DNA from: Clostridium_AD sp964467165
GTDB taxonomy: Bacteria; Bacillota; Clostridia; Clostridiales; Clostridiaceae
Direction: 5' to 3'
DNA length: 64,000 nt
Assembly: GCA_964467165.1 (NCBI GenBank)
Contig: CAYXOL010000017.1
Coordinates: forward strand, 1-64,000
Shown: positions 52,918 to 62,166 of the stretch, in pieces
How the letters are laid out: each line of letters opens with the position of its first letter
Position numbering within the stretch: the stretch's first letter is position 1
The notes under the pieces: model-generated
Seen by the model: the letters and a program-made list of their open reading frames with translations, nothing else
Database searches by the model: none
Told to the model about the DNA's origin: nothing
Translations under genes and position numbers: made by a program

Positions 52918-53388
52918 ATGTCAGTAATAAATTTAAAAAAAGAAAACCAAAGAAAAAGACTAACAACGCTAATCAAAAAACTTTTTCCGGAATTCGGCTA
53001 CATAAAGGTAAAGAAAAGTGGTGAAATCATTTTAAAAAGAAAATGGTACTCTTTAAAAAGAAGGGTAACTACTGCTCTTGAACTTTGTTTAACTGAAATT
53101 CCGGAAAGACTTTCTAAGCACGGTTATCCGAATCACTTAGAAAAGCGTCGTAAGTATCTATCAAGAATAGCTTACATAGTAGAAGTTCAAGATGGAAGTC
53201 TTATAGACTACCTATTCAAAGAACTGTTAAAGACACCTTCATTGTGCTCTCCATCTGGAGAAAGCGCCTTCATTAAACTAAATAGTAGAAGTCAATCGTA
53301 TAACTACTTCACAACTAATTATTGCACGCGGTTAGCTTTAAAAGAAGCAAAAACAATTAAAGCATTGCAACAAAAGGTACTGTTATAA
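52918..53388 (+). CDS. Basic unknown protein (156 aa)
   Basis: A 156-residue strongly basic protein (LKKENQRKRLTTLIKKLFPE, KLKKRKWYSLKRRV-like segment) with repeated Arg/Lys and Tyr. It may bind nucleic acid or the ribosome. No family recognised. Confidence 0.52.
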   Translation: MSVINLKKENQRKRLTTLIKKLFPEFGYIKVKKSGEIILKRKWYSLKRRVTTALELCLTEIPERLSKHGYPNHLEKRRKYLSRIAYIVEVQDGSLIDYLFKELLKTPSLCSPSGESAFIKLNSRSQSYNYFTTNYCTRLALKEAKTIKALQQKVLL

Positions 53389-53401
53389 AGCGACGATAAC
53401 G

Positions 53402-53518
53402 GTATTAAAAAATAATCATCATGAAGTTGGCCGTAGCTTCAAAGGCTACGGTTGAGAATATTCTGAGCACCTTCCAGTGGTATTCTCGCTAGTTTCTAAT
53501 TCAAAAGGAGAAACAATT
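53402..53518 (+). promoter_or_regulatory. Leader with two hairpins and a Shine-Dalgarno site
   Basis: It holds a 7-bp hairpin CCGTAGC/GCTACGG (about 53443-53463), then GAGAATA/TATTCTC (about 53465-53488), then AAAGGAG (53504-53510) 8 nt before the ATG at 53519. A full Shine-Dalgarno site is uncommon here and fixes the start. Confidence 0.6.
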
Positions 53519-54298
53519 ATGAAATCAAGTTCAGAAACAAAGCTCAGAAAATCGGTAGAAAGTATCTATAGGGTATTCAATGAAACCTTATTGAAACATT
53601 TACCGTATACACTACTGGTGTATATACTTGTCGGACTAAACAAACCACATATGAGAGCCTTTTTTATAGGGCTTTTATTGTCTATAGCAGAACTTTCATT
53701 TGCTCCTAACGTTGATATAAGGGTGACAGAAACCAAGAACGTGAAGGAGGTTACAGAACTCACAACACAAAACAATAATAGTCCAAAGTTCGAAAATACG
53801 GAAACCGATCTAGTAATAAAGAACTTAAAATTAAACAGATATTTGGGTGAACAGGAGCTTAAAAAAATAAAACGTATTTCCAAGAACCTGAATATCAGAG
53901 AAACAGATCTTTTAAAAGTAATATTTCTCGAATCTGGAGGAAACCCTAAATCTAGGAATCCTCATACAAAAGCCACAGGTCTAATACAATTTATTCCTCA
54001 GACCGCCTCCAGATTAGGCACCTCTGTAGATAGCTTATACAATATGAGCGCTTTACAACAACTAGATTATGTAGAATTGTATCTTTCAAAAAACCTGAAG
54101 GGAAATGGTAGAAAATCTATATCAGAGTTATATCTAAGTATTTTTTCACCAGAATCTCTATATAAACCAAAGAACCATGTAATAGCAGTAAAAGGTGATA
54201 AAAGATATGATTTTAATAAAAATCTAGATGTAAACAAAAACGACACTTTAACAGTGGCAGATGTGCATTCTTACGTGGCATTCAAAAGTAAAATTTAA
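53519..54298 (+). CDS. Membrane-anchored lytic transglycosylase (SLT-type)
   Basis: 259 residues from the ATG at 53519, fixed by a Shine-Dalgarno site. Hydrophobic N-terminal segments (LPYTLLVYILVGL and MRAFFIGLLLSIAELSFA) precede a Thr/Asn/Glu linker. The SLT domain from about residue 115 carries LKVIFLESGGNPKSRNPHTK (catalytic E, ES motif) and ATGLIQFIPQTASRLG (GLxQ motif), then a YVELYLSKNL helix. It should cleave the glycan strand of peptidoglycan. Its place among early genes and its membrane anchor differ from the late M15 endolysin, suggesting a role in envelope breach or remodelling. Confidence 0.75.
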   Translation: MKSSSETKLRKSVESIYRVFNETLLKHLPYTLLVYILVGLNKPHMRAFFIGLLLSIAELSFAPNVDIRVTETKNVKEVTELTTQNNNSPKFENTETDLVIKNLKLNRYLGEQELKKIKRISKNLNIRETDLLKVIFLESGGNPKSRNPHTKATGLIQFIPQTASRLGTSVDSLYNMSALQQLDYVELYLSKNLKGNGRKSISELYLSIFSPESLYKPKNHVIAVKGDKRYDFNKNLDVNKNDTLTVADVHSYVAFKSKI

Positions 54299-54302
54299 AC
54301 AT

Positions 54303-54375
54303 ATAGCGACTATCTAGTCAGTTAGGTATACATACTTAACCTTGTGGGCTTACCCTGAGATAGTCGCTATTTTTA
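54303..54375 (+). terminator. Multi-branched terminator-like RNA
   Basis: ATAGCGACTATCT (54303-54315) pairs with AGATAGTCGCTAT (54358-54370) in a 13-bp closing stem followed by TTTTTAT. The apical part holds a second stem GTTAGGTAT/ATACTTAAC (54321-54340) and a small hairpin GGG-cttа-CCC region at 54346-54355, forming a three-way junction. It lies just after the transglycosylase gene. Confidence 0.65.
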
Positions 54376-54385
54376 TTCATAAATC

Positions 54386-54889
54386 ATGGAAAACAAAACG
54401 AAAATCAAGCTCGCTAGTGCAGTATCCCTGAAAGATTTGCTTGAGAAAAGAATCAGCAAAATCAACGCTATTATTTTAAGAAATAATAGTGTTATAAAGG
54501 GTGATACTAGGAATGTAGATATTCCTGAGTTGGAAGAAGAAAGAAGAAAAAAATCGGAGTTGCTAATAGAACTTCACGAGAAGATTCTTGAAGCAAATCT
54601 TAGAAAACTTGAAGGCGAAGAACATTCTAATGCCTATTACATTAAAAAGAAATCAGAACTTGAAAGAGAAAGAATCTTTTTACAAAGTTTAAACGTACAA
54701 CACGGTAAGGTTTTAAAGGGTAGTAACGTTATTGAGTATGACGCGTTTCTTAAGGAATCTGAAGTTAGCAAAAGGTTAGCTAAGGTTCTTCAGGAAATAG
54801 AATTACTTAAGAACAAGTTGACTCTTTTCAATAATACCGTTGAAATTGAACTAAACCACGATCCAAAATCCCTTGACATAATAGTGTAA
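54386..54889 (+). CDS. Coiled-coil unknown protein (167 aa)
   Basis: A 167-residue helical, charged protein with heptads (EEERRKKSELLIELHEKILE, SEVSKRLAKVLQEIELLKNK). It lies directly before a Lys-rich gene and polA. Possibly a structural partner of the replication proteins; function unknown. Confidence 0.58.
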   Translation: MENKTKIKLASAVSLKDLLEKRISKINAIILRNNSVIKGDTRNVDIPELEEERRKKSELLIELHEKILEANLRKLEGEEHSNAYYIKKKSELERERIFLQSLNVQHGKVLKGSNVIEYDAFLKESEVSKRLAKVLQEIELLKNKLTLFNNTVEIELNHDPKSLDIIV

Positions 54890-54891
54890 CA

Positions 54892-55788
54892 ATGACAAAA
54901 AGTATAATCGAACTTTCAAAAGAAAGAGAAGAAAAATGTCTTGGAAAAGTTTGTTATACATGGGATCACGAAAAATCAGAATGGGTGTATAAGCTAATAA
55001 CTAAAGATTGGATAGACAAAGTCAAAGAACACAGGGGTGATTACAATATAATGTCAAGTATATTTCCACCAAAACCAGTCATGGTTAAATCAACCTGGCT
55101 ATACAACAAAAAAGAATACAAACTAACACTCTTAGAAAAAACCAGCCCTGAGGATGAAATTGTAAAAGATTTCTTAAACAAGGGTTATGAAATAATAACA
55201 AGGAAAGAGGCAAGGAAAATTAAGGAAAAAATGAGGAAGCAAGCTTTAAAACAGGAGTTGAAGGACAAAATCAATACCAAACTTGCCAAAACTGACGAGA
55301 AAATTTCAAAGAAAAAAGTCCTATTAAAAGACACAAAAACAAAACCCGAAGAGCAAACCTTGAAAAAGGTAATTAACAAGCTTAGTAAAATTCAAGAGAC
55401 CTTAATACATAAGCTTGAAGCTATCGGCAAAAAATTCAATCGCTTCAATCCATTCGACGGTCTTAATAGAAAAGCCAGAAGACTACAACTTCAGAGTAAA
55501 AGTAGTTCTAAAGTAAACCCTATAAGAGAATCAACAAATGAGACCATTTACAAAGTTTATAAGGCTAGTATTAAGGGCCACGATGTTAGGAAATTTGTTG
55601 AAGTGATTGCAAAATCAGCAAAAGACGCTTACAGTAGAGTTAAGAAATCTTATCCTAACGATACTGTTGAAATATTATCAGAAATAAAAAACAAAAACGG
55701 CAACATAACTGAAAAAATAGAGAAGAAAAAGAAAAAGAAAAATGATATACTTCCTAAGCAAAAAGAAGAGTCTCTTCAAACTGTCTAG
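54892..55788 (+). CDS. Lys-rich unknown protein overlapping polA
   Basis: A 298-residue very basic protein. The N-terminal domain (CYTWDHEKSEWVYKLITKDW) is followed by a Lys-rich helical centre (KEKMRKQALKQELKDKINTK), a C-terminal domain (YKVYKASIKGHDVRKFVEVI, DTVEILSEIKNKNGN) and a poly-Lys stretch. It overlaps the start of polA by 47 nt, implying coupled translation. It may bind DNA beside the polymerase; no family recognised. Confidence 0.58.
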   Translation: MTKSIIELSKEREEKCLGKVCYTWDHEKSEWVYKLITKDWIDKVKEHRGDYNIMSSIFPPKPVMVKSTWLYNKKEYKLTLLEKTSPEDEIVKDFLNKGYEIITRKEARKIKEKMRKQALKQELKDKINTKLAKTDEKISKKKVLLKDTKTKPEEQTLKKVINKLSKIQETLIHKLEAIGKKFNRFNPFDGLNRKARRLQLQSKSSSKVNPIRESTNETIYKVYKASIKGHDVRKFVEVIAKSAKDAYSRVKKSYPNDTVEILSEIKNKNGNITEKIEKKKKKKNDILPKQKEESLQTV

Positions 55789-57721
55789 TAAAATAGCAGA
55801 ACTAACAAGTATATCAGAAATAATTGATGCCGTAAAGGATGAAAAAATATTAGCCCTAGATACAGAAACTACGGGCTTAAGTTACAATGATAGGGTCATA
55901 ATGCTTCAATTAGGAACCCTTAATTTAGACCAATACATTATTGATGTTAGGGACATTCCAATTGAAGCATTGCACCCTATCTTGTTAAATAAGGTTATCG
56001 TTGGCCATAATATAAAATTTGACTATAATATGCTAAAAAAACATGGTATATTATTAAACAACGTATACGATACCATGTTGGCAGAAAAAGTCATATATAA
56101 TGGCGAAATGGATTTTAAAGAGACTATTGATAACAAAAGATTCTCTTTGGCTGGAGTGTATTACAAATACTTCAAGAAGAAGATCGATAAAGAGATAAGA
56201 GAAGAATTCTTAAAAATAGGCGATAAACCTTTTTCATTAGCTAACATCCTATATGGTGCTAACGATGTTCTGTATCCACTAAAGATTAAAGAAAAACAAG
56301 AACCTTTGATAGAAGAAAGACTATTAGGTAAATGTGTTTCTTTAGAAAATAAAGTAACTTTAGCTTTAGCAGATATAGAATATAATGGAATTAAGCTAAA
56401 CAAAGACAGTTGGTTAAAAATAAGCGAAACATACAAAGCAAAGTCTAAAGAGACAGAAAAAATTCTGGACAGCATGATTATTAACAGCAATAATGAAAAA
56501 GCTAGAAAATATGTATTGAATGCTGTTCAACTAGATCTATTTACCAACAAACCCTCTAATGAAAAGAGTACAACTATAAACTGGAATAGCGATAAACAAG
56601 TATATGAAATACTAACAGAAGTTTTTGGCATATATCCAGTTGATAAACATGGGAAACCATCTTCTAGTGCTAAAGCCATAGAACTACTAACAGAAAAACA
56701 CGACATAACAGAATTGATATTAAGATATAGAGAAGAACAAAAAGTAGTTAATTCGTTTGGCGAGAGTTTCTTAAATAAATTCTTAGCAGAAGATGGTAGG
56801 ATACATACTACTTACAACCAGATAATAGAAACTGGTAGAGTCAGTAGTAGAAATCCTAATATGCAACAAATTCCTAAAGAAGAAATTTTTAGAAAAGCCT
56901 TTGAAGCTGAAGAAGGCAGAGTATTAATAACTGCTGACTACTCTTCACAAGAAGCAAGAATAATGGCTGACAAAGCTAATGATAGTAGTTATGTAGAATT
57001 TTTCAAAACTGGCGATGGTGATATTCACAGTTTCGTAGCTACTAAGATGTTTTCTGCAGCATTTGGTAGAGAATTTATTGTAACAAAGACTAACGAAAAT
57101 AAAGAGTATAGACAGCAAGGTAAAATCTTGAATTTCTTTATATCGTTCGGTGGTTCTGCGTTTACACTTTCCAAAACTCTAAAGATAAGTATGCAGGAAG
57201 CCGAAGTACTAATAAATTCGTTTTATAAAGGATTTCCCGCTCTAAAAGACCTGTTTGATAACTGTAAAAGATTTGCCTTAGAAAATGGTTACATAAGGAC
57301 TAACAGTATTACAAACAGGATAAGATATTTTCCTACCTGGAAAATATATAAAAGGTTGTCAGATAAAGGTTTTTATAACCTAACTGATAAAGAAAGGAAA
57401 GAACTTTACAGCATAAAAGGTGCTATTGAAAGAAGAGCACAAAATACTCCAATCCAAGGTACAGCTGGGGATATAACCAAAACCGCCTTAGTAATACTAA
57501 GAAATAACATATTAAAAGAAAATATAAATCCAGCTGATCCTAACTCCAAAGTTAAGATAGTGAACGTAGTTCATGATGAAATAGTCATAGAGTGTTTAGA
57601 AGAAGAAAAAGAAAAATGGCAAAGAATACTAGAAGACTCTATGAAAGAAGCTGGTAGAATATTTCTAAAACACCTAACTCTAGAAGTAGAATCAGGAGTT
57701 TACAAGCACTGGAAACACTAA
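55742..57721 (+). CDS. polA: Family A DNA polymerase with 3'-5' exonuclease
   Basis: A 659-residue T7-like polymerase without a 5' nuclease domain. The proofreading exonuclease has motif I LALDTETTGL (about 36-45), motif II VGHNIKFDYNML and motif III YGANDVLYPL. Polymerase motif A is TADYSSQEARIM (about 397), motif B RQQGKILNFFISFGG (about 456-470), and motif C VVHDEIVIECLEE (about 609). It should replicate the phage genome with the SSB, primase and helicase encoded downstream. The start at 55742 lies within the previous gene. The first residues before the exonuclease are a short basic extension. Confidence 0.93.
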   Translation: MIYFLSKKKSLFKLSSKIAELTSISEIIDAVKDEKILALDTETTGLSYNDRVIMLQLGTLNLDQYIIDVRDIPIEALHPILLNKVIVGHNIKFDYNMLKKHGILLNNVYDTMLAEKVIYNGEMDFKETIDNKRFSLAGVYYKYFKKKIDKEIREEFLKIGDKPFSLANILYGANDVLYPLKIKEKQEPLIEERLLGKCVSLENKVTLALADIEYNGIKLNKDSWLKISETYKAKSKETEKILDSMIINSNNEKARKYVLNAVQLDLFTNKPSNEKSTTINWNSDKQVYEILTEVFGIYPVDKHGKPSSSAKAIELLTEKHDITELILRYREEQKVVNSFGESFLNKFLAEDGRIHTTYNQIIETGRVSSRNPNMQQIPKEEIFRKAFEAEEGRVLITADYSSQEARIMADKANDSSYVEFFKTGDGDIHSFVATKMFSAAFGREFIVTKTNENKEYRQQGKILNFFISFGGSAFTLSKTLKISMQEAEVLINSFYKGFPALKDLFDNCKRFALENGYIRTNSITNRIRYFPTWKIYKRLSDKGFYNLTDKERKELYSIKGAIERRAQNTPIQGTAGDITKTALVILRNNILKENINPADPNSKVKIVNVVHDEIVIECLEEEKEKWQRILEDSMKEAGRIFLKHLTLEVESGVYKHWKH

Positions 57722-57731
57722 ACAAAATAAA

Positions 57732-58151
57732 ATGATAACACTTTCAGATATTCTAAAAAAGTCCAAAGAAGTTGACAGTGTAATCGTCTGTACGATAGAT
57801 TCCTATGTAGAACTTAAAGAGAAAGAGATACCAAAGGATATCTATCCAGATGACAAGACTTTAAATTTGTTTATGGATGTACTAAAAGACAGGGATAGAC
57901 AAAGATTCAAAATGCTTAAAACAAACAACCCAGAAATGTTAGCGTTTGAGTTGTCAGAAGTCTCTGGCTTTAGAATGTCACTAGACAAAAACAAAATAAA
58001 AAATTGGAAAAATCCTTTTAAAACAAGGCAAAAATTTGTGAAGAAATGGGAAAGGTTTGAGTATAAACAGAATCTAAGATATGGATATTCTGAAGATACG
58101 CTAGACCTTTTAGCAGAAAGATATAGGAGAAGAATAACAAATCCCAAGTAA
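57732..58151 (+). CDS. Unknown basic protein in replication module (139 aa)
   Basis: A 139-residue protein (MITLSDILKKSKEVDSVIVC ... NPFKTRQKFVKKWERFEYKQ) with a helical, Lys/Arg-rich C-terminal half. It lies 10 nt after polA in a replication operon. No motif recognised. Confidence 0.52.
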   Translation: MITLSDILKKSKEVDSVIVCTIDSYVELKEKEIPKDIYPDDKTLNLFMDVLKDRDRQRFKMLKTNNPEMLAFELSEVSGFRMSLDKNKIKNWKNPFKTRQKFVKKWERFEYKQNLRYGYSEDTLDLLAERYRRRITNPK

Positions 58152-58218
58152 ATGAAAAACACAAGTTAGCAAATCTTACAAATCTTATCTATATTTGGGA
58201 AGAAGATTTTGAGATAGA

Positions 58219-58824
58219 ATGGTAATAAATGTAGATACAGATTTGCTTTTTGAAAACCATCTAGAAATAGACGAGTTTCTAATAGCATACCTAATAGTAA
58301 AGAAAAGGCAAGATTTGATAGAGAAATACTTAGACACTTTCAATTTATCTAATACTAAGTATCTCTATTACATATTAAAGAAGTTGGAAGTACTAGGTAT
58401 GATCGAGGATAAGAACAAGGAGGGAGAATACGATCTCAGCAAAATAACCGTTAAACCGCTATTGAGGAAGCTGGTTAATTCTAAGAATAAGTTCTACGAA
58501 AATTTCGAAGAACTGCTCTTAGTATATCCAACTAGTGTTGTTAGGAGAGACGGTACGATAGATTTTTTGAAAGTAGACCTTCCTAAGTGTGAAAAACTAT
58601 ACGAAGACATTCTAAAGTCTGGTAAGTTTGAACACGAACATATAATTCAAGCTCTTAAATGGGAAATTGCATTTAAAGAAAGTAGCGGTAAAATGCAATA
58701 CATGAAGAGACTACCTAAATGGCTAGCTTCTGAGGAATGGAGATCGTACGAAGGTATACTTAAGAGTATGCCACCTACAGTCGCCAAAGAAGACGGTGAA
58801 TTATATGGGACAAAACTCGAGTAA
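58219..58824 (+). CDS. Winged-helix-type helicase loader/primosome candidate
   Basis: A 201-residue protein directly upstream of, and overlapping, a DnaB-like helicase. The N-terminal 100 residues look like a winged helix (LFENHLEIDEFLIAYLIVKK, YLYYILKKLEVLGMIEDKNK). The C-terminus has HIIQALKWEIAFKESSGKMQ and RLPKWLASEEWRSYEGILKS, a KWL...W pattern often seen in phage replication organisers or helicase loaders. This assignment is inference from context and pattern. Confidence 0.5.
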   Translation: MVINVDTDLLFENHLEIDEFLIAYLIVKKRQDLIEKYLDTFNLSNTKYLYYILKKLEVLGMIEDKNKEGEYDLSKITVKPLLRKLVNSKNKFYENFEELLLVYPTSVVRRDGTIDFLKVDLPKCEKLYEDILKSGKFEHEHIIQALKWEIAFKESSGKMQYMKRLPKWLASEEWRSYEGILKSMPPTVAKEDGELYGTKLE

Positions 58825-59800
58825 CGTGTTAACAATAAAGCACATATCAGAGCCTGTAGACGAGATTGTAAATTACATAGACAACAGACGTAAAGGAGTT
58901 GTAAAATCTCTAAGGACAAAATGGAAAAAGTTCAACTCTACCACTATGGGCGGCATAGAACCAAATGTCATAATTACTGTTGCTGGAATAAGTGGTAGTG
59001 GAAAAAGTGCTTTTGTTAATACTTTAGAAACAGATCTATTCGATCTAAATCCGGACGGAAATTTTGTAGTGCTAAGCTTTTCGTTTGAAATGCTTAGTTC
59101 AAGACAGGTTGGTAGGAAGCTATCATATAAACTGTCAAAAACTACTAAAGAACTATATTCAGGTTTACTCAGTGACGATCCAAAATCTGGGTTAAAAGAT
59201 TCCGAATTCAACAGGATACTTGAAGTGTCTGAAGCTATAAAAAAGTACGACATTTATTATGTCGATACGCCCGGAACAGTTGAAGACATCTACGAAACTA
59301 TTATCAGATTCATGGACATGCCTGAAATTAAAGGAAAATGGGTTATAGTAACACTAGACCACGTTCTTTTAACTAAAGGCAACATGTCTGATAAAGAACG
59401 AGAAACCATCTATAACATTCAGAAAATGTTCATAGAGGTTAAAAAGATCAAGAAAACGTCTATCATACAGATTTCGCAAATGAATAGGGATATAGAAAGC
59501 AGCGAGAGAATCACAAACCAATCATTACACTTTCCCCTAAGAAGAGACCTATTTGGTTCAGACTCAATATTTCAGGCTAGTGATTATGTTATAGTGCTTC
59601 ATAGACCAGAAACTCTAGGTATACGAGCATATGGCATTCACAATTGGCCTGTAAAGGATATATTATACATGCATTTTCTAAAGTGCAGAGAGGGAGAACC
59701 TAAGATTTTAAGTTTTAGGAACGACTTAAAGTATAACAACATAGAGGAAGTAGATCCTATGGATTTACTTGAACCAAAGGCCCAATTACAAATCTCATAA
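58805..59800 (+). CDS. DnaB-like replicative helicase (RecA-fold ATPase)
   Basis: 331 residues from the ATG at 58805 (a GTG nine bases earlier is less likely). It has a Walker A VAGISGSGKSAF (about 57-68), a VVLSFSFEMLS strand-helix as in DnaB (SxEM motif), a Walker B region WVIVTLDHVLL (about 178), and IIQISQMNRDIE (sensor-like Q). The N-terminal DnaB domain is absent or reduced, as in many phage helicases. It should unwind DNA at the fork together with the primase encoded downstream. Confidence 0.8.
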   Translation: MGQNSSNVLTIKHISEPVDEIVNYIDNRRKGVVKSLRTKWKKFNSTTMGGIEPNVIITVAGISGSGKSAFVNTLETDLFDLNPDGNFVVLSFSFEMLSSRQVGRKLSYKLSKTTKELYSGLLSDDPKSGLKDSEFNRILEVSEAIKKYDIYYVDTPGTVEDIYETIIRFMDMPEIKGKWVIVTLDHVLLTKGNMSDKERETIYNIQKMFIEVKKIKKTSIIQISQMNRDIESSERITNQSLHFPLRRDLFGSDSIFQASDYVIVLHRPETLGIRAYGIHNWPVKDILYMHFLKCREGEPKILSFRNDLKYNNIEEVDPMDLLEPKAQLQIS

Positions 59801-59810
59801 AAAGAAAAAC

Positions 59811-60422
59811 ATGAAAAATCTCATTGTTGAAGGATTTGATAACGTATCTGTAGATCTTGGAAACGTAACTGTTGACATTCGTAAACAGAAAAAAGTAGAA
59901 GAAAGTAAAGAAACCGTAAAAAAGCTTTATGTAACATTAGACAACTTGGTATTTGCAAGTATTCTTGCAGATTCCCTCAAGTCTACCTTCCCTGGAAATG
60001 CAATCGAAGACTTTGCTTTTGCCAAAATTCTTAGTGGACAGCTTGTTACTATCGGCTTCGAAATTAACCACACTGCTAAAACAGTAGATATTACCTATAA
60101 ACAATTAGGTGTGGACAATTTCAGGTTAGAAGATCTCTTCGATGCTTCGCATTGGTATGTATGTTCTACACGTGAACTTGAAGAGTTCGTCAATACTCTT
60201 AAAAAAGAGTTGGACAAGATGAAGAGTCAGGTTTTAAAGAATAAGGAAGTGGAACGTGAAAAAGTTCGTATTTTCACAAACTTCGTAAAGATTGGTTACA
60301 ATATCTACAAGATTAACAACGGTCTTGTTAATATTGAAGGTCGTCTTTATCGAGTTACCAAATGCCCTATTTTTGGCCATAAGATTCTGAAACCTGTTTC
60401 TTTAATTTGCGAACTTCTATAA
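59811..60422 (+). CDS. Unknown protein, paralogue of the next gene
   Basis: 203 residues from the ATG at 59811 after an A-rich leader. The central domain (KKLYVTLDNLVFASILADSL, QLVTIGFEINHTAKTVDITY, LEEFVNTLKKELDKM) is clearly related to the 103-residue protein downstream. The C-terminus adds about 60 residues (VRIFTNFVKIGYNIYKINNG). It is co-transcribed with replication genes. Function unknown. Confidence 0.62.
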   Translation: MKNLIVEGFDNVSVDLGNVTVDIRKQKKVEESKETVKKLYVTLDNLVFASILADSLKSTFPGNAIEDFAFAKILSGQLVTIGFEINHTAKTVDITYKQLGVDNFRLEDLFDASHWYVCSTRELEEFVNTLKKELDKMKSQVLKNKEVEREKVRIFTNFVKIGYNIYKINNGLVNIEGRLYRVTKCPIFGHKILKPVSLICELL

Positions 60423-60483
60423 TAACCTTTAGTAAACGTAGCCGTATAAGTATAAAGCCTATACGGCTACTTTCTAATAAAGT

Positions 60484-60795
60484 ATGGAAAAGAAACTCTT
60501 GAAAAAGTTTTACATAACGGTAAACAATATACTTTATACAACTATCCTTGCAAATTCTATTAAGGACATACTTCCTAAAAATAAGATTAAAGAATTTGCT
60601 TTGGATATGTTTCGTAACGGATGTTATATCATGACCATTGGTTTTGAGGTTGACCATAATACTAATAAAGTAGATATTGTCTATAAATGTGGAACTAACG
60701 AAGGCGACAACCATATATGTGCCTTAAACAAATTTGACAGAAATTTCCTAGAACAATTTATTATGGATCTTAGAAAAGAAATAAGTATTTTATAA
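60484..60795 (+). CDS. Unknown small protein, paralogue of the previous gene
   Basis: A 103-residue protein sharing the domain of the preceding protein (KKFYITVNNILYTTILANSI, IMTIGFEVDHNTNKVDIVYK, LEQFIMDLRKEISIL). It is separated by 61 nt containing a GTAGCCGTATA-type inverted repeat (about 60438-60470). The two genes arose by duplication. Function unknown; it ends 4 nt before the Sak4-like gene. Confidence 0.62.
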   Translation: MEKKLLKKFYITVNNILYTTILANSIKDILPKNKIKEFALDMFRNGCYIMTIGFEVDHNTNKVDIVYKCGTNEGDNHICALNKFDRNFLEQFIMDLRKEISIL

Positions 60796-60799
60796 ACAC

Positions 60800-61462
60800 A
60801 TGGCTACATACACACCATACCAGGTTGCCATTATCGGGCCTTCTGGTAGAGGAAAAACAATGAGCTTCAGAAATTTAGATCCAGATAAGACTGGATTTAT
60901 AAATATTGAAGCTAAACCGCTGCCATTTCTGAATAAGTTTAAGCACTATTGCGCACCGTCAGGCTGGCAGGAGGCTTATAATAAATTGATTGAGTATGGA
61001 AAGAATCCTGAAATAGAAGTAGTAGTTTTAGAAAGTTTTTCCGCATATATAGAAAGCGTTCTAAAAACTATGAGAGAAACCAAAAAGGGATTTGATATAT
61101 GGTCGGCCTATAATGACGAAATAGGCAGACTTTTGTATATGATTAAGAAGTACCCAAAGCACATTTTCATCACTGCACACACTAACTCCGTAATTAACGA
61201 TGATGGGGCGTCTGAAAGAAGAATTGCCGTAAAAGGTAATGAATGGTCCAATGTTGGAGTAGAAAGGGAATTTACCATCGTTAATTTGGCTGGTATTCGA
61301 AATATTGAAGGAAAAAAAGAGTATGTCCTATATCTAAACTCTGATGGTAGAGATACTAGCAAAACTCCTCCATTTATAGTTGAAAAACTAGGTGGGGTTG
61401 AGTTTATCCCTAATGATGCTAATATACTACTTAAGGGTATAGAAGAGGCACAGAAACAATAA
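60800..61462 (+). CDS. Sak4/AAA_24-type RecA-like ATPase
   Basis: A 220-residue P-loop protein: Walker A IIGPSGRGKTMSF (about 11-23), FINIEAKPLPFLNKF, a Walker B-like VVVLESFSAYIESV, and sensor region HIFITAHTNSVINDDGASER. Length and motifs match phage AAA_24/Sak4 single-strand annealing ATPases, which work with SSB in recombination or repair. The SSB gene follows 81 nt downstream, a typical arrangement. Confidence 0.75.
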   Translation: MATYTPYQVAIIGPSGRGKTMSFRNLDPDKTGFINIEAKPLPFLNKFKHYCAPSGWQEAYNKLIEYGKNPEIEVVVLESFSAYIESVLKTMRETKKGFDIWSAYNDEIGRLLYMIKKYPKHIFITAHTNSVINDDGASERRIAVKGNEWSNVGVEREFTIVNLAGIRNIEGKKEYVLYLNSDGRDTSKTPPFIVEKLGGVEFIPNDANILLKGIEEAQKQ

Positions 61463-61543
61463 TAATAACAACACACACCACATCTTTACAAATCTTTCGA
61501 AATTGCCAGAGTTTAATGTGGTTATATACTAAAACACATTAAT

Positions 61544-62158
61544 ATGGCAGATTATATTAATTACAGAGTCACCAAAGACCTTGAGTCTGAAGGTAGATCT
61601 GATTCTTTCATGGATGTTGGAATTCATGAGAACGTAGAATTAACAAAGGTTGAATACGGTAAAACAGATAATGGAAATGAATTTCTAGCTTTCTATTTTG
61701 TTAATCCAGCCAACGAGACGCTTTCACACACTGAGTGGAAACCTAGGGCTAAGGATGCCGAAAAGCTAGAGTCTGCGGTTATTAACCAAATGAAAAGGGT
61801 TAAGCAAATAGTTACAAAGTTTGTTCCGCAAGAACGCTTTGAATTTAACGCTAGCTCTTTCAAAGAATTTGCTGACAACGTTATAAGGATATTAGGTAAC
61901 GATTACAAAGGCAAGAAGGTAAGGATTAAGGTTGTATATTCCGGTAAATATACCTCATTGCCTAACTACAGCAAGTTCCAATTCATCGAATCTATGGATG
62001 TTCCTAAAGAAAAGTCCAAGATTAAGATGCTGAGTATAGACAAAGTTACAAGGGAAGATACTCCCGATCCGACACAAACGGTAAACAGTAATCCTTTTGT
62101 TAACACTGTAACAAATACTGATACCAGTGTTAGTTCGGATAAAGATCTTCCGTTCTAA
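61544..62158 (+). CDS. ssb: Single-stranded DNA-binding protein
   Basis: A 204-residue protein with an OB-fold-like N-terminal domain (VTKDLESEGRSDSFMDVGIH, NVELTKVEYGKTDNGNEFLA, GKKVRIKVVYSGKYTSLPNY), a Ser/Thr/Asn-rich linker and an acidic tail ending DKDLPF. That tail is the hallmark by which SSB proteins recruit partners. It is positioned between the Sak4-like ATPase and the primase. Confidence 0.75.
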   Translation: MADYINYRVTKDLESEGRSDSFMDVGIHENVELTKVEYGKTDNGNEFLAFYFVNPANETLSHTEWKPRAKDAEKLESAVINQMKRVKQIVTKFVPQERFEFNASSFKEFADNVIRILGNDYKGKKVRIKVVYSGKYTSLPNYSKFQFIESMDVPKEKSKIKMLSIDKVTREDTPDPTQTVNSNPFVNTVTNTDTSVSSDKDLPF

Positions 62159-62166
62159 TATATAAC

